From Candidatus Korobacter versatilis (lineage in GTDB: Bacteria; Acidobacteriota; Terriglobia; Terriglobales; Acidobacteriaceae), in contig JACPNR010000006.1 of the NCBI GenBank assembly GCA_016185395.1, forward strand, positions 248,001 to 312,000: DNA of 64,000 nt. Reading direction: 5' to 3'. Shown here one piece after another: positions 26,691 through 35,714 of the stretch. How positions within the stretch are numbered: position 1 is the first letter of the stretch; every line of letters starts with the position of its first letter. The notes below the pieces were generated by a model. It searched no databases and was not told the DNA's origin. It saw only the letters and a list, made by a program, of their open reading frames with translations. The position numbers and the translations under genes are program-made.

Positions 26691-27547
26691 AACGGCTTGA
26701 GCGTGAGTTTCCCCGGCGCCGTCGCTTCCAGATGTCCCCACGGCACCTGCGGGTCGTGCGTGAACACGACCAGCCACTTCTCCGGCACGGCGCGCGCGTA
26801 GAAGCGCTTGCGGCTGGCGATGGTCTCGAGCGGAAACAGGTCGAACGCCATCACCCAGGTGAGGTCGAGGTGGTGCGAGGTCGGGATGAGGTCCGAGATG
26901 TAGCACGCGCGCTGGGCGCCCGACTGGATGACCACCGCCTGCAGGTTGCGCGTGTGTCCGGGAAAGAGCTTCACCGAGATGCCGGGGACGATCTCGCGCT
27001 CGCCGTTGAGCAGCTCCATCTGCCCGTTCTCGATCAGCGGATCGTAGTTGGGCGAGAGATAGCTCACGCGGTCGCGCTCGGTCTGCTCGCGCGCGTGCTG
27101 CCATTCGCCTTCTTGCACGTAATACTTCGCCTTGGGGAAAGTTGCGACGGCGCGGCCGTCTTTCATGACCGTGTTCCAGCCGCAGTGGTCGAAATGCAGG
27201 TGGGTGTTGATGACGACGTCGATGTCCTCGGGCGCGACCTTGGCGGCAGCGAGGTTCTGCAACAGTTTTTCTTCCGGCTGGAAGATCTGCTTCGGCTTGT
27301 CTCCCAGCTTGTTGCCGATGCCGGTCTCGACCAGCACGGTGTGCTTGCCCGTGCGGATGAGCAGCGAGTTCACGCCCACGGAGAGGCGGTTCTGCTCGTC
27401 CGGCTGCATCCGCTTCTGCCACATCACCTTCGGGATCACCCCGAAGAATGCGCCCCCGTCCAGGTAGTAGTCGCCGTCCGACAGCACCGTCAGCTCGAAG
27501 TCGCCGACGGTGGTGGACTGCACCGGGATGGAGCCAGGATGCGGCAT
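26678..27547 (-). CDS. MBL-fold metallo-hydrolase
   Basis: A 289-aa metallo-beta-lactamase-fold enzyme with the dinuclear metal motif HLHFDH (116-121), FPGHT (about 196-200), the bridging Asp in YISDLIP and a final His in HLEA or THDP. The arrangement resembles quorum-quenching lactonase and methyl-parathion-hydrolase-like members, so a lactone or ester substrate is plausible but unproven. No signal peptide is seen. It lies 21 nt downstream of the DPP-IV-like gene on the same strand, so the two could be co-transcribed. Confidence 0.9.
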   Translation of the reverse strand: MPHPGSIPVQSTTVGDFELTVLSDGDYYLDGGAFFGVIPKVMWQKRMQPDEQNRLSVGVNSLLIRTGKHTVLVETGIGNKLGDKPKQIFQPEEKLLQNLAAAKVAPEDIDVVINTHLHFDHCGWNTVMKDGRAVATFPKAKYYVQEGEWQHAREQTERDRVSYLSPNYDPLIENGQMELLNGEREIVPGISVKLFPGHTRNLQAVVIQSGAQRACYISDLIPTSHHLDLTWVMAFDLFPLETIASRKRFYARAVPEKWLVVFTHDPQVPWGHLEATAPGKLTLKPLEKL

Positions 27548-27568
27548 CGGGGCTTTCTTCTATTTAAA

Positions 27569-29797
27569 TCACTCGCTGTGCGCCGGTGCTTCGACCGTTG
27601 CCGGCATCTTGCCCAGCAGCTCGCGCTCCAAATGGTCCTGGATCATGTGGAACAGGTGCGTGCGCGCCGCCGTGCCGGTGATGCCGTGCGTCTTGCGCGG
27701 ATACACCATCAGCCGGAACTGCTTGCCCGCGGTGATGAACGCGTTGGTCATCTGGATGGAGTTCTGCACGTGCACGTTGTCGTCGCCGGTGCCGTGGACC
27801 TCGATCAGCGCGCCCGACAGGTTCGCGGCAAAGTTCACGGGCGAGGATTTCTTGTAGCCCTCGGCATTCTTGTCGGGCGTGGACATGTAGCGCTCGGTGT
27901 AGATGGTGTCGTAGTTGCGCCAGTCGGTGACGGGCGCAACGGAGACGCCGGCTTTTACGCGGTCGCTGTGCGTCATGGCGTAGAGCGTCATGTATCCGCC
28001 GTAGCTCCATCCCCACCAGCCGAGGCGCGCGCGGTCGAGGAACGGATACTTCGCCAGCGCCTGGTCGAGGGATGCGAGCTGGTCCTTGAACTCGACTTCG
28101 CCGAAGTTGTGCTTGAGCGCGGCGGCGAATTTCTTGCCGCGATTGCCCATGCCGCGGTTGTCCACCTGCAGGATGGCGATGCCGTCGCGCGCGAGGAGCT
28201 GATGGAAGAGGAAGGTGGTCCCGCCCCACGCGTCGCGCGAGACCTGTCCGCTCGGGCCGCCGTAGGGGTTCATCAGGACCGCAGACCGGCTGCTCAGAAT
28301 GGGGTTCACCAGCAGCGTACCGTGCAGCACCGTGCCGTCTTCAGCCTTGAAGTCCACGAACTGCGGCGTGATGAGGTCGAAGGCGGTGAGTGGGCGCGCG
28401 TTCCAGAAGGTGGAGCAACTCCCGCCCACCGCGCACACCGACATCTGCGGCGGCGTCATCAGTGCGGAGTAGTTGTCCACGTAGTGCTTGCCGTCCGGCG
28501 CAAAGCTGGGCGAGTGCGTGCCGCGGGCGTTCGTCACCCGCTGCATGCCGCTGCCATCGAGCTTGACGGAATAAAGATGCCGCTGGCGGTCGTCGCCTTC
28601 ATCGGCGACGTAGTAGACCGTGCCTGTTTTCTCGTCGACGGCTTGAATGCCGAACGTGTCCCAATCGCCTTTGGTGACCTGCCGCTCGAGCTTCGCCTCG
28701 CCCGACTTCTCGAAGCTGTAGAGATAAAGGTGTGTGTGGCCGTCGCGCCAGCTCGACCACAGGAACTTGCCGCCGGATGCCAGCGGCTTGAAGGCGTCGT
28801 TGACTTCGATCCAGGCGTCGGACTGCTCGTGCAGCACGGCGCGCGATCTTCCCGAGCCGGCGTCGGCGAAGTAGAGGTCGAGCTTGTCCTGGTCGCGGTT
28901 CAGCACCTCGACCCACGCCGTCCCGTTGTCGAGCCAGCCAAAGCGCGGGATGTACTCGCCCGCAACGTCCATCCACTTCACGCTCCCGCCGTCCGAATTG
29001 ACCACGCCCAGCCGCACCTCGGCGTTCGGGTCGCCCGCCTTGGGATACTTCTGCATATCGACCGTCGGATGCGTCGGGACCCAGTCGGTGATGGGATACG
29101 CCGGCACCTTGCTCTCGTTCATCTGCAGGAAGACGATGCGCTTGCCGTCGGGCGACCAGAAATAATTCGAGCGCACGTCGAGCTCCTCGGCGTAGACCCA
29201 ATCCACCTCGCCGTTGAGCAGGTTCTCGTCGGAGTCCTTGGTCAGGGCCTTCTCTTTGTTGCTCTTCAGGTCGCGGACGAACAGGTTGTGCTGCTTCACG
29301 TAGGCGATGCGCGTGCCGTCGGGGGAGAACTTCGGGTCGTCCCCGCTGCCCACCACGACCGCGGTCCCGCTCGCGAGCGAATAGAGCCAGAGCTGCCCGC
29401 CGGAATCGAACAGCAGGTGCTTCGAGTCGGGCGCCCAGTGGTATCCGGCGACGGAGTAGCGCGCGCGCCGCTCCTTCTCGCGCTCGTCCTTCACCGCCTT
29501 GTCCGGCGGCGGCTGCAGGTTGGCAAGCTTCTCCTCCGCCACCAGTACCGCGGGTTTCGCCGCCCCGCCGGCAACATCCACGTAGTAGAGCGCGCCGTGC
29601 TCGCCGGAATCGTCCCGCTGGACGAACGACAGCTTCGTCCCATCCGGCGACCACTGCACCGTCTCCGGAGCGCGTCCGGTGATGCCGCCCTCGGCAAAGA
29701 CGGCTTCGATGGTCAGCGGTTTCTTCGTGGAGGTTGCGGCGGGCTGCTGCGCGAAGGCCGCGCATGCAAACAGGAGGACGAGCGCAAGACGTTTCAA
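27569..29797 (-). CDS. dipeptidyl-peptidase IV-like S9 serine peptidase
   Basis: A secreted 742-aa peptidase that removes dipeptides from peptide N-termini. It has a signal peptide (MKRLALVLLFACAAFAQ) and an N-terminal eight-bladed propeller with DWVYAEEL, the DPP-IV dipeptide-binding glutamates (about 208-215). The C-terminal hydrolase has GWSYGG (Ser about 598), GTGDDNVH (Asp) and KTHGI (His). I chose TTG 29797 because GGAG lies 8 nt upstream and the signal peptide starts there; TTG 29830 is the alternative. Confidence 0.95.
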   Translation of the reverse strand: MKRLALVLLFACAAFAQQPAATSTKKPLTIEAVFAEGGITGRAPETVQWSPDGTKLSFVQRDDSGEHGALYYVDVAGGAAKPAVLVAEEKLANLQPPPDKAVKDEREKERRARYSVAGYHWAPDSKHLLFDSGGQLWLYSLASGTAVVVGSGDDPKFSPDGTRIAYVKQHNLFVRDLKSNKEKALTKDSDENLLNGEVDWVYAEELDVRSNYFWSPDGKRIVFLQMNESKVPAYPITDWVPTHPTVDMQKYPKAGDPNAEVRLGVVNSDGGSVKWMDVAGEYIPRFGWLDNGTAWVEVLNRDQDKLDLYFADAGSGRSRAVLHEQSDAWIEVNDAFKPLASGGKFLWSSWRDGHTHLYLYSFEKSGEAKLERQVTKGDWDTFGIQAVDEKTGTVYYVADEGDDRQRHLYSVKLDGSGMQRVTNARGTHSPSFAPDGKHYVDNYSALMTPPQMSVCAVGGSCSTFWNARPLTAFDLITPQFVDFKAEDGTVLHGTLLVNPILSSRSAVLMNPYGGPSGQVSRDAWGGTTFLFHQLLARDGIAILQVDNRGMGNRGKKFAAALKHNFGEVEFKDQLASLDQALAKYPFLDRARLGWWGWSYGGYMTLYAMTHSDRVKAGVSVAPVTDWRNYDTIYTERYMSTPDKNAEGYKKSSPVNFAANLSGALIEVHGTGDDNVHVQNSIQMTNAFITAGKQFRLMVYPRKTHGITGTAARTHLFHMIQDHLERELLGKMPATVEAPAHSE

Positions 29798-29859
29798 GTG
29801 GGTGTCTCCGGTGTACGTGACCAATGGCAAGAAACGGGAAAGTTTACACCGCGGGAGGG

Positions 29860-29880
29860 CTGAGAGCTGAGAGCTAAGGA
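29860..29880. repeat. heptamer array (CTGAGAG)
   Basis: CTGAGAG CTGAGAG CTAAGGA, three 7-nt units between two minus-strand genes. Confidence 0.7.
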
Positions 29881-30104
29881 TGTACCGATGTCCAGAGCCG
29901 CACCAGCGACAGCACGGCCACGAACATCCCGATGAAGAAGTAGAGGTTGCGCGCGGTGGATTGTGTCGGCACCGGCATGCGGATGCCGCGCTGGTGGAAG
30001 AGCGCGACCAGTTGCGCCTCCTGATGCAGGATGTAGTCGGCCAGCGGGCGATGGAACGCCACGATCAGCAACCCGAGCAGGAGCCTGGCTACGTCCACGG
30101 CCAT
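29874..30104 (-). CDS. small membrane protein
   Basis: A 76-aa protein with two hydrophobic helices (about residues 4-20 and 52-70) separated by a polar loop with LHQEAQLVALFHQRG. The composition and ATG fit a genuine small inner-membrane protein. Nothing indicates its role. Its last codons overlap the heptamer array. Confidence 0.6.
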   Translation of the reverse strand: MAVDVARLLLGLLIVAFHRPLADYILHQEAQLVALFHQRGIRMPVPTQSTARNLYFFIGMFVAVLSLVRLWTSVHP

Positions 30105-30218
30105 GCTGGAATGCTAGGGGCCGCCCCGCGCCCACTCAATCAGGCGAACTGCTTAGAAACCGCGATTTTCCAGCTTCCTGCGCCCCTGCCCGGCGGGACC
30201 AAGGCCCTCCGGCGGTGC

Positions 30219-30224
30219 TACAAT
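30219..30224 (+). promoter_or_regulatory. -10 box of the zinc-ribbon gene (leaderless)
   Basis: TACAAT ends 7 nt before the GTG start at 30232. Confidence 0.4.
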
Positions 30225-30231
30225 CGAGCCA

Positions 30232-30987
30232 GTGAATACTGACTTGGAAAAACTGATTGCGCTCTCCAAGGCGGACGAAGCCACCGCGCGCCTGAACGCC
30301 GAGATCGCCGAGCTGCCCAAGCGCGTGGCCGCCATCGAGACGAAATTGGCCCGCACCAAGGCGCAGCTCGAGGCCGCCAAGAAGGCCATCGCCGACGACG
30401 CGGCGGAGAAGCGCAAGCAGGAAAGCGCCATCAGCGACCAGCAAGGCAAGATCTCGAAGTATCGCGACCAGCAACTGGCGGTGAAAACGAACGACCAGTA
30501 CAAGGCGCTCACCCACGAGGTCCAGTTCGCCGAGGAAGCGATCCGCAAATGCGAAGACCGCATCCTCGAGCTGATGCTCGATTCCGAAGAACGTGAGAAA
30601 GCTCTGAAGGCCGCCGAGCTCGAGCTCAAGGCCGAGACCGTGGAGATCGAGAAAGAAAAGACCGAGGCCCGCGAGCGCACCGCCATCGACGAAGCGGAGC
30701 TGAAAGAATGGCAGGCGAAGCGCGAGGTGCTCCGCGCCGGCGTGGGCGATAGCTTCCTGGCGCACTACGACCGCGTGGTCAAAGGACGCCGCCACGCCCT
30801 GGCCGGGGCCCGCGACCAGATTTGTTTGGCCTGTAATGTCATGCTCCGTCCCCAGACGTATAATGAGCTCCGCTCGGGAGAGAAGCTCATCACCTGCGAC
30901 TCCTGCGGCCGTATCCTCTATTACGACGCACCCGCCGATGAGCCGGTCCGCGAGACTTCTCCCGCCGCCCAAGCCAGCGCCCGTTAG
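30232..30987 (+). CDS. coiled-coil C4-type zinc-ribbon protein (DUF164-like)
   Basis: A 251-aa protein with a long antiparallel coiled coil (about residues 5-180, heptads rich in Glu/Lys/Ala) and a C-terminal zinc ribbon CLACN...CDSCGR (about 201-228). This is the widespread family related to the chlamydial CT398/Helicobacter HP0958 proteins, where members bind RNA or secretion components. The exact role here is unknown. It starts at a GTG and probably yields a leaderless message. Confidence 0.88.
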   Translation: MNTDLEKLIALSKADEATARLNAEIAELPKRVAAIETKLARTKAQLEAAKKAIADDAAEKRKQESAISDQQGKISKYRDQQLAVKTNDQYKALTHEVQFAEEAIRKCEDRILELMLDSEEREKALKAAELELKAETVEIEKEKTEARERTAIDEAELKEWQAKREVLRAGVGDSFLAHYDRVVKGRRHALAGARDQICLACNVMLRPQTYNELRSGEKLITCDSCGRILYYDAPADEPVRETSPAAQASAR

Positions 30988-31010
30988 CGGCGCCGGCTCG
31001 AGGAGGGACG

Positions 31011-32042
31011 ATGCACCGTCCCGTGAAACTCTCGCTCCTGCTTGTCCTACTGCCCAGCCTTGCCTTCGCCCAATCGCGTCGCTGTGAGCCAGCCGACCTC
31101 AGGGTGAAGGTCCTTTACAGCTCCAGCCGCCCGGCGCACGTCAATACGCGGGTCGACCTGCTCACCGGCAGCGGGCTGCTGATCAAGTCCGAGTTCACTG
31201 GCGACACCGGCAACGTCGAGTTCCTCAACATCCCGGCCGGGGCCTATCGTATCCGCGTGACCGATCAGCTCGTCGAAGACACCTCGTCCGACGTCATTGG
31301 CCTCGGCTGCGGTGAGTCGCGTTCCGAGCTCTTCACGGCACAGCTCAAGGCCGAAGCTGCAGAGCTCGAAAAGCAGATGCGGACAAAGGAAAACATGATC
31401 TCGGCGCTGGAACTGAACGTTCCTTCCGCCGCGCGCAAAGAGTTCGAGAAGGGCGCAACCGCGCTCGAAGAAGACAAGCGGCCGGAGGCGAAGAAGCACT
31501 TCCTGCGCGCCATCGAGCTTTATCCCAGCTACGCGATGGCGTTCAATCATCTCGGTGTGGCTTGCATGCTCGACGGTGACCAGGCCCAGGGACGCGAGGC
31601 ATTCGAGAAGGCCGTCGCGCTCAACGACCACTATCCCAGCGCCTTGCTCAACCTCGCCAAAGTGCGCTACCAGGAGAAGAAGATGCAGGAGGTCGAAGAC
31701 CTGCTGCGCAAAGCCGTGGCGGTAGAGACCAATAATGCTGAGATGCTCGCCATCCTCGCCAGCGCCGAACTGGCGAACGGACGGGTGGATGAATCGCTCG
31801 CCAACATCGGCAAACTGCACACGCTGCCCCACACGCAGTTCGCCGGCATCCACTATCTCGCCGGCCAGGTGCTCGAGAACAAGGACCGCAACAACGAGGC
31901 CGTCGCGCAGTACTCCATCTTTTTGCAGGAAGTGCCGGCGGGCCCCGCCAGCGTGAAAGCCAAGATGGCCCTCGGTCGCTTGCGGGCGCAGAGCAGCGCC
32001 CCACCGGCGCCGAATGGACCGGCCGGGCAGCCGCACCAGTAG
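31011..32042 (+). CDS. secreted TPR protein, copy 1
   Basis: A 343-aa exported protein. A signal peptide (MHRPVKLSLLLVLLPSLAFAQ) leads into a beta-sandwich domain (about 27-100) similar to carboxypeptidase-regulatory/CNA-B folds. A short coiled segment and then four to five TPR units (about 140-320) follow. TPRs bind partner proteins. The next gene is a diverged paralogue in the same orientation. Both carry AARKEFEKGATALEE-type helices at the same position, so they arose by tandem duplication. Confidence 0.85.
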   Translation: MHRPVKLSLLLVLLPSLAFAQSRRCEPADLRVKVLYSSSRPAHVNTRVDLLTGSGLLIKSEFTGDTGNVEFLNIPAGAYRIRVTDQLVEDTSSDVIGLGCGESRSELFTAQLKAEAAELEKQMRTKENMISALELNVPSAARKEFEKGATALEEDKRPEAKKHFLRAIELYPSYAMAFNHLGVACMLDGDQAQGREAFEKAVALNDHYPSALLNLAKVRYQEKKMQEVEDLLRKAVAVETNNAEMLAILASAELANGRVDESLANIGKLHTLPHTQFAGIHYLAGQVLENKDRNNEAVAQYSIFLQEVPAGPASVKAKMALGRLRAQSSAPPAPNGPAGQPHQ

Positions 32043-32073
32043 CGCGGAGGGCGGAACCTCTGCCTAGGCGAAC

Positions 32074-33087
32074 ATGACGACGAGACCGTTTCTTTGCGCG
32101 CGCCACTGCTTGCTGCCGGTCCTCTTTCTCTTCGCGACCTTTTCGTCCGCGCCGGCGCAGAGGCATGACTATTCCCTCGTTGACCTCACCGTGACGGTGT
32201 GGCTCTCGAGCACCCGCCAGGCCGTGGGCCACGTGCGCGTCGAACTGCTCGATGGCACCGGCATCCCTCAGACCGCCAACTACACCAACTCCGATGGCGA
32301 GGTCCAATTCCTCCAGCTCGAGCCCGGCACTTACCGCTTGCGCGTGGCCGATCCCGACCTCGAACCCGTCACCACCGATCTCTTCCGCTTGGAGCGGCGC
32401 CAGGTCGTGGCTTCACAGACGGTCGGCGTCCGGCTCAAGCCTGGCGCTCGTCCGGAGGGCGCCGGCGCGCCAGGGACCGTCAGCGCAGAGGATCTGAAGG
32501 TCCCGCCCAAAGCGCGCAAGGAATGGGAAAGCGGCGCGAAGGCGCTCGAGCGCAACGAACTCCCCGAGGCGCAGATGCGCTTCCAGAAGGCCATCGACAT
32601 CTATCCCCAATACGCGCGCGCATATAACTCACTCGGCGTGGTCTTCATGCGCTCCGGCCAGCCGGAGCGCGGGCGCGAGTCATTCGAGAAGGCCATCGCC
32701 CTCAACGGTTCCTACGCCGAGGCCCTGCTGAACCTGGCGAAGATCCGCATGGCCGAGAAGGATGGCGCCGCGGCCGAGACGCTGCTGCAAAAAGCGGTGG
32801 CCGGCGACCCCGCCAACGCCGAGGCGCTCACCATCCTGGCGAACCTCCAGTTGATGGAGAACAAATGCGACGAGGCCGCCGCCAGCGCCTCCAAGGTGCA
32901 CGCGCTCGAGCACCAGAGATTCCCCATGGCGCACTGGATCGCCGGCCGCGCCTACGAGATCACCCACAAGGACGCCGAAGCCGTCGCTGAGTACACTATC
33001 TTCCTGAAGGAATCGCCGGGCGGAACACTGGCGGAACGCGCCCGCGCTTCCCTCAAGACACTGCGCGCGCAGAATTATCCCGACTGA
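32074..33087 (+). CDS. secreted TPR protein, copy 2
   Basis: A 337-aa paralogue of the preceding protein with the same order: signal peptide (LLPVLFLFATFSSAPAQ), beta-sandwich domain (about 33-105) and TPRs (about 150-330). Matching landmarks include KARKEWESGAKALERNEL here and AARKEFEKGATALEEDKR in copy 1. The 31-nt spacer suggests co-transcription. Function unknown. Confidence 0.85.
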   Translation: MTTRPFLCARHCLLPVLFLFATFSSAPAQRHDYSLVDLTVTVWLSSTRQAVGHVRVELLDGTGIPQTANYTNSDGEVQFLQLEPGTYRLRVADPDLEPVTTDLFRLERRQVVASQTVGVRLKPGARPEGAGAPGTVSAEDLKVPPKARKEWESGAKALERNELPEAQMRFQKAIDIYPQYARAYNSLGVVFMRSGQPERGRESFEKAIALNGSYAEALLNLAKIRMAEKDGAAAETLLQKAVAGDPANAEALTILANLQLMENKCDEAAASASKVHALEHQRFPMAHWIAGRAYEITHKDAEAVAEYTIFLKESPGGTLAERARASLKTLRAQNYPD

Positions 33088-33104
33088 AGACTCAGCCCCA
33101 ACCG

Positions 33105-34280
33105 ATGGTTGCCGTGAGCGCCCGCGCCGCCGCGCGCCTGCGCGATGGCCACGTCTGGGTCTACCGGTCCGACGTCACCGACCCGGGCACCGCCTCTGCC
33201 GGCTCACTCGTCACCGTGAAAGACCATCGCGGCAAGCCGCTCGGCGCCGCGCTCTACAGTTCGAGCTCCCAGATAGCTTTGCGCATGGTCGCGAACCGTC
33301 CGCTGGCCTCGCGCGCGGAGTGGCTCACCCTGCTGCGCCAGCGCGTGGCCGCCGCCGTGGCGTATCGCAAGGAGCTAGTCAAAGACAGTGACGCCTATCG
33401 CGTCCTGTTCAGCGAGGCCGACCTGCTGCCCGGCGTCATCGCCGATCGCTATAACGACGTCCTCACGCTGCAAGCGCTCACCCAGGCCATGGACGCTGAC
33501 GACCTGCGCAGCGCCGTGGTCGACGAGCTCGTCACGCAGACCGGCGTCGCCAACGTGGTCGAGCGCGTAGAGCCGCGCATCCGCGAGCTCGAGGCGCTGC
33601 CCGCCAAAGACAGTGGACTCCTCCGCGGCACCAAGACGGAGACCGCCTTCACGCTCAACGGCCTGAAGTTCGCCTACCAGGCGCTCGGCGGACAAAAGAC
33701 CGGCGCCTTCCTCGACCAGCGCGAGAACTACGCCGCCGCCGCCCGGCACGCCCGCGGACGCGCCCTCGACGTCTTCTGCTACGAAGGTGGATTCGCACTG
33801 CATCTCGCGCGTGTCTGCGAATCCGTCACCGGAGTGGATTCGTCGCTGCCCGCGCTCGAGGCCGCCGAGCGGAACCAGAAGCTCAACGAACCCGCCGTCC
33901 GAGAGATCGAGTGGCTCGAAGCCAACGCGTTCGACTTGCTGAAGGACTACTCCACCGCCGGCGAGCAGTTCGACACCATCGTGCTCGACCCGCCCGCGTT
34001 CGCGAGATCGAAACGCACGCTCGAGACGGCCATCCGCGGCTACAAAGAATTGAACCTCCGGGCGCTCAAGATGCTGAAGTCCGGCGGCGTGCTCGTCACC
34101 TGCTCCTGCTCGCACCACGTCAGCGAGGCGGACTTCCTCGCCATGCTCGCCGCGGCTGCGGCAGACGCGCACCGCAACCTCCGCCTCATCGAGAAACGCG
34201 GCGCTGCGCAGGACCATCCCATGCTGCTCTCCGTCCCCGAAACGGCCTATCTGAAGTGCGTGGTTGGCACCGCACTTTAG
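33105..34280 (+). CDS. class I SAM-dependent rRNA methyltransferase (RlmI-like)
   Basis: A 391-aa enzyme with an N-terminal PUA domain (about 1-75: ARAAARLRDGHVWVYRSDV) and a C-terminal Rossmann methyltransferase. Signatures are GQKTGAFLDQREN (about 201-213), LDVFCYEGGFALHLA, the catalytic-region DPPAFAR and CSCSHHVSE. RlmI makes m5C1962 in 23S rRNA, and this is its likely role. It begins 17 nt after the TPR gene and may belong to the same transcript. Confidence 0.92.
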   Translation: MVAVSARAAARLRDGHVWVYRSDVTDPGTASAGSLVTVKDHRGKPLGAALYSSSSQIALRMVANRPLASRAEWLTLLRQRVAAAVAYRKELVKDSDAYRVLFSEADLLPGVIADRYNDVLTLQALTQAMDADDLRSAVVDELVTQTGVANVVERVEPRIRELEALPAKDSGLLRGTKTETAFTLNGLKFAYQALGGQKTGAFLDQRENYAAAARHARGRALDVFCYEGGFALHLARVCESVTGVDSSLPALEAAERNQKLNEPAVREIEWLEANAFDLLKDYSTAGEQFDTIVLDPPAFARSKRTLETAIRGYKELNLRALKMLKSGGVLVTCSCSHHVSEADFLAMLAAAAADAHRNLRLIEKRGAAQDHPMLLSVPETAYLKCVVGTAL

Positions 34281-34324
34281 GGCGTAATCATGCTAAACCG
34301 CTGAAAAATAAGCATATACACATA

Positions 34325-34373
34325 TTGACAGTAAGTCGCTAAGATTGTATTATCGTATTGCGCTCATAGCGCA
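34325..34373 (+). promoter_or_regulatory. strong sigma70-like promoter and hairpin of hsp20
   Basis: A perfect -35 TTGACA (34325-34330), a 17-nt spacer and TATTAT (34348-34353). A perfect inverted repeat TGCGCT-CAT-AGCGCA (34359-34373) starts at the predicted transcription start, either an operator or a 5'-end hairpin. No CIRCE or sigma32 box is visible. Confidence 0.75.
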
Positions 34374-34424
34374 TCTATTCTTAAGCCACCGTTTGCGTGG
34401 CGACTTCTTATGGAGGTTAGTTTT

Positions 34425-34919
34425 ATGACGATGATCACGCGTTGGGACCCCTTCCGTGACATGGCGACGCTGAACAGCCGCCTGAACCAGATCTTTGCGG
34501 ACTACGGCCGCGGCAACGACGAACTCACCAGCACGGGCTTCGTGCCTCCGGTGGACATCTATGAGGACGAACACAACGTGACCTTGAAGGTGGAAGTCCC
34601 CGGGATGGCCGAGAAGGACTTGGACATCCGGGTCGAGAACAACACCTTGACCGTCCGTGGCGAGCGCCGCTTCGAGCAGGAGCAGAAGGAAGAGAACTTC
34701 CATCGCATCGAGCGCCGCTACGGCAGCTTCGCACGCTCCTTCACGTTGCCGAGCACGGTGGATAGCGAGAACGTGCAGGCGCACTACGTGAACGGCGTCC
34801 TCGAGATCGAGTTGGCGAAGAAGGCGGAAGCCAAGCCGAAGCAGATCAAGGTCAACATTGGGCAGCCCTCACAGGGTCAGAAGACCATCGAGGGCAAGAG
34901 CGCGAAGAGCGCGGCTTAA
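34425..34919 (+). CDS. Hsp20/alpha-crystallin small heat-shock protein
   Basis: An ATP-independent holdase chaperone of 164 aa. The alpha-crystallin domain spans about residues 40-135 (PPVDIYEDEHNVTLKVEVPG, NNTLTVRGER, NGVLEIELAKK). The N-terminus MTMITRWDPFRD is typical. I chose the ATG at 34425 with GGAGG 8 nt upstream. It is monocistronic: strong promoter before and terminator after. A C-terminal I-x-I-like motif is replaced by IKVNIGQ. Confidence 0.97.
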   Translation: MTMITRWDPFRDMATLNSRLNQIFADYGRGNDELTSTGFVPPVDIYEDEHNVTLKVEVPGMAEKDLDIRVENNTLTVRGERRFEQEQKEENFHRIERRYGSFARSFTLPSTVDSENVQAHYVNGVLEIELAKKAEAKPKQIKVNIGQPSQGQKTIEGKSAKSAA

Positions 34920-34954
34920 GCCTGCGTCGAACGCGATCGGAATCTCACGATCGA

Positions 34955-34981
34955 AAAGGGGAGGTTACCAGCCTCCCCTTT
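34955..34981. terminator. bidirectional terminator between hsp20 and rsmD
   Basis: AAAGGGGAGG-N7-CCTCCCCTTT, a 10-bp perfect stem with T-runs on both strands, lying between convergent genes. Confidence 0.9.
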
Positions 34982-34993
34982 GGTATTTCTGCG

Positions 34994-35554
34994 CTACGTG
35001 GTCCGGTAGAAGCTCAGCACGGCGTCGCCTTGCTTCAGTTCGCGATAGCGCGTGAGCCCGCCAAAGCGCGGGCCCGGGTCGCAGCGCTTGTCGTGTTCGG
35101 CGACCACGATCGTTTCCGGCTTGAGCAGGCGCGATTGCGAGAGGAAGCCGAGCGCCTGGTCGTAAGCTTCCGCGTCGTCATACGGCGGGTCGAGGAAGAC
35201 CACGTCCGCACTCACCGCTTCGGCGTCGAGCTGGCGCAGGGCGCGCACCGCGGGCTGCTCCAGCACCTGCCACCCGGCGACGACGCCGAGCGACTTCAGG
35301 TTCTGCCGTATCGCCGCGACCGCCGGCCGCGCCGATTCCACGAAGTAGACCTGCCGCGCGCCGCGGCTCAGCGCCTCAATGCCCACCGCGCCCGACCCGG
35401 CGTACACATCGAGCCACACGGTACCATCCAAGTCCATCGCCGCCGCGAGCACGTTGAACAACGTGCCGCGCAGCTTGTCGGACGTAGGACGGACGTCCGC
35501 TCCGCGTGGCGCCTCCAGCGAACGGCTGCGATATTTTCCGGCGATCACGCGCAC
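34994..35554 (-). CDS. rsmD: 16S rRNA (guanine966-N2)-methyltransferase
   Basis: Methylates G966 of 16S rRNA during 30S assembly. The 186-aa protein shows MRVIAGKYRSRSL, the RPTSDKLRGTLFNVL motif (about 22-36), LDVYAGSGAVGIEALSRGA and the catalytic FLDPPYDD. Translation starts at a GTG (35554). Length is normal. Confidence 0.95.
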   Translation of the reverse strand: MRVIAGKYRSRSLEAPRGADVRPTSDKLRGTLFNVLAAAMDLDGTVWLDVYAGSGAVGIEALSRGARQVYFVESARPAVAAIRQNLKSLGVVAGWQVLEQPAVRALRQLDAEAVSADVVFLDPPYDDAEAYDQALGFLSQSRLLKPETIVVAEHDKRCDPGPRFGGLTRYRELKQGDAVLSFYRTT

Positions 35555-35569
35555 AACGAAAACCCTTCA

Positions 35570-35690
35570 CCAGGAAGGACACGAAGGTACACGAAGGACG
35601 GAGTAATCGCTTTGTCTTCTGTGTTCCGCGGGATCTTGTTTTTCCTTTGTGCTACTTCGTGCCCTTCGTGGTTAGAGCTTTTTCGCGGAC
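35570..35690. repeat. 9-nt period inverted repeat
   Basis: CCAGGAAGGACACGAAGGTA then CACGAAGG on the left, and CTACTTCGTGCCCTTCGTGG on the right, between the divergent rsmD and M50 genes. Same family as 9626-9715. Confidence 0.75.
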
Positions 35691-35714
35691 GGGCATAGAA
35701 TCTGACCAGGGTAC

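Noticed and set aside
26732-29863. A 1043-codon plus-strand frame opposite the MBL and DPP-IV genes
   Set aside because: It spans two well-supported genes antisense and has a composition typical of the reverse complement of high-GC coding DNA.
34281-34424. A CIRCE element before hsp20
   Set aside because: The TTAGCACTC/GAGTGCTAA arms are absent.
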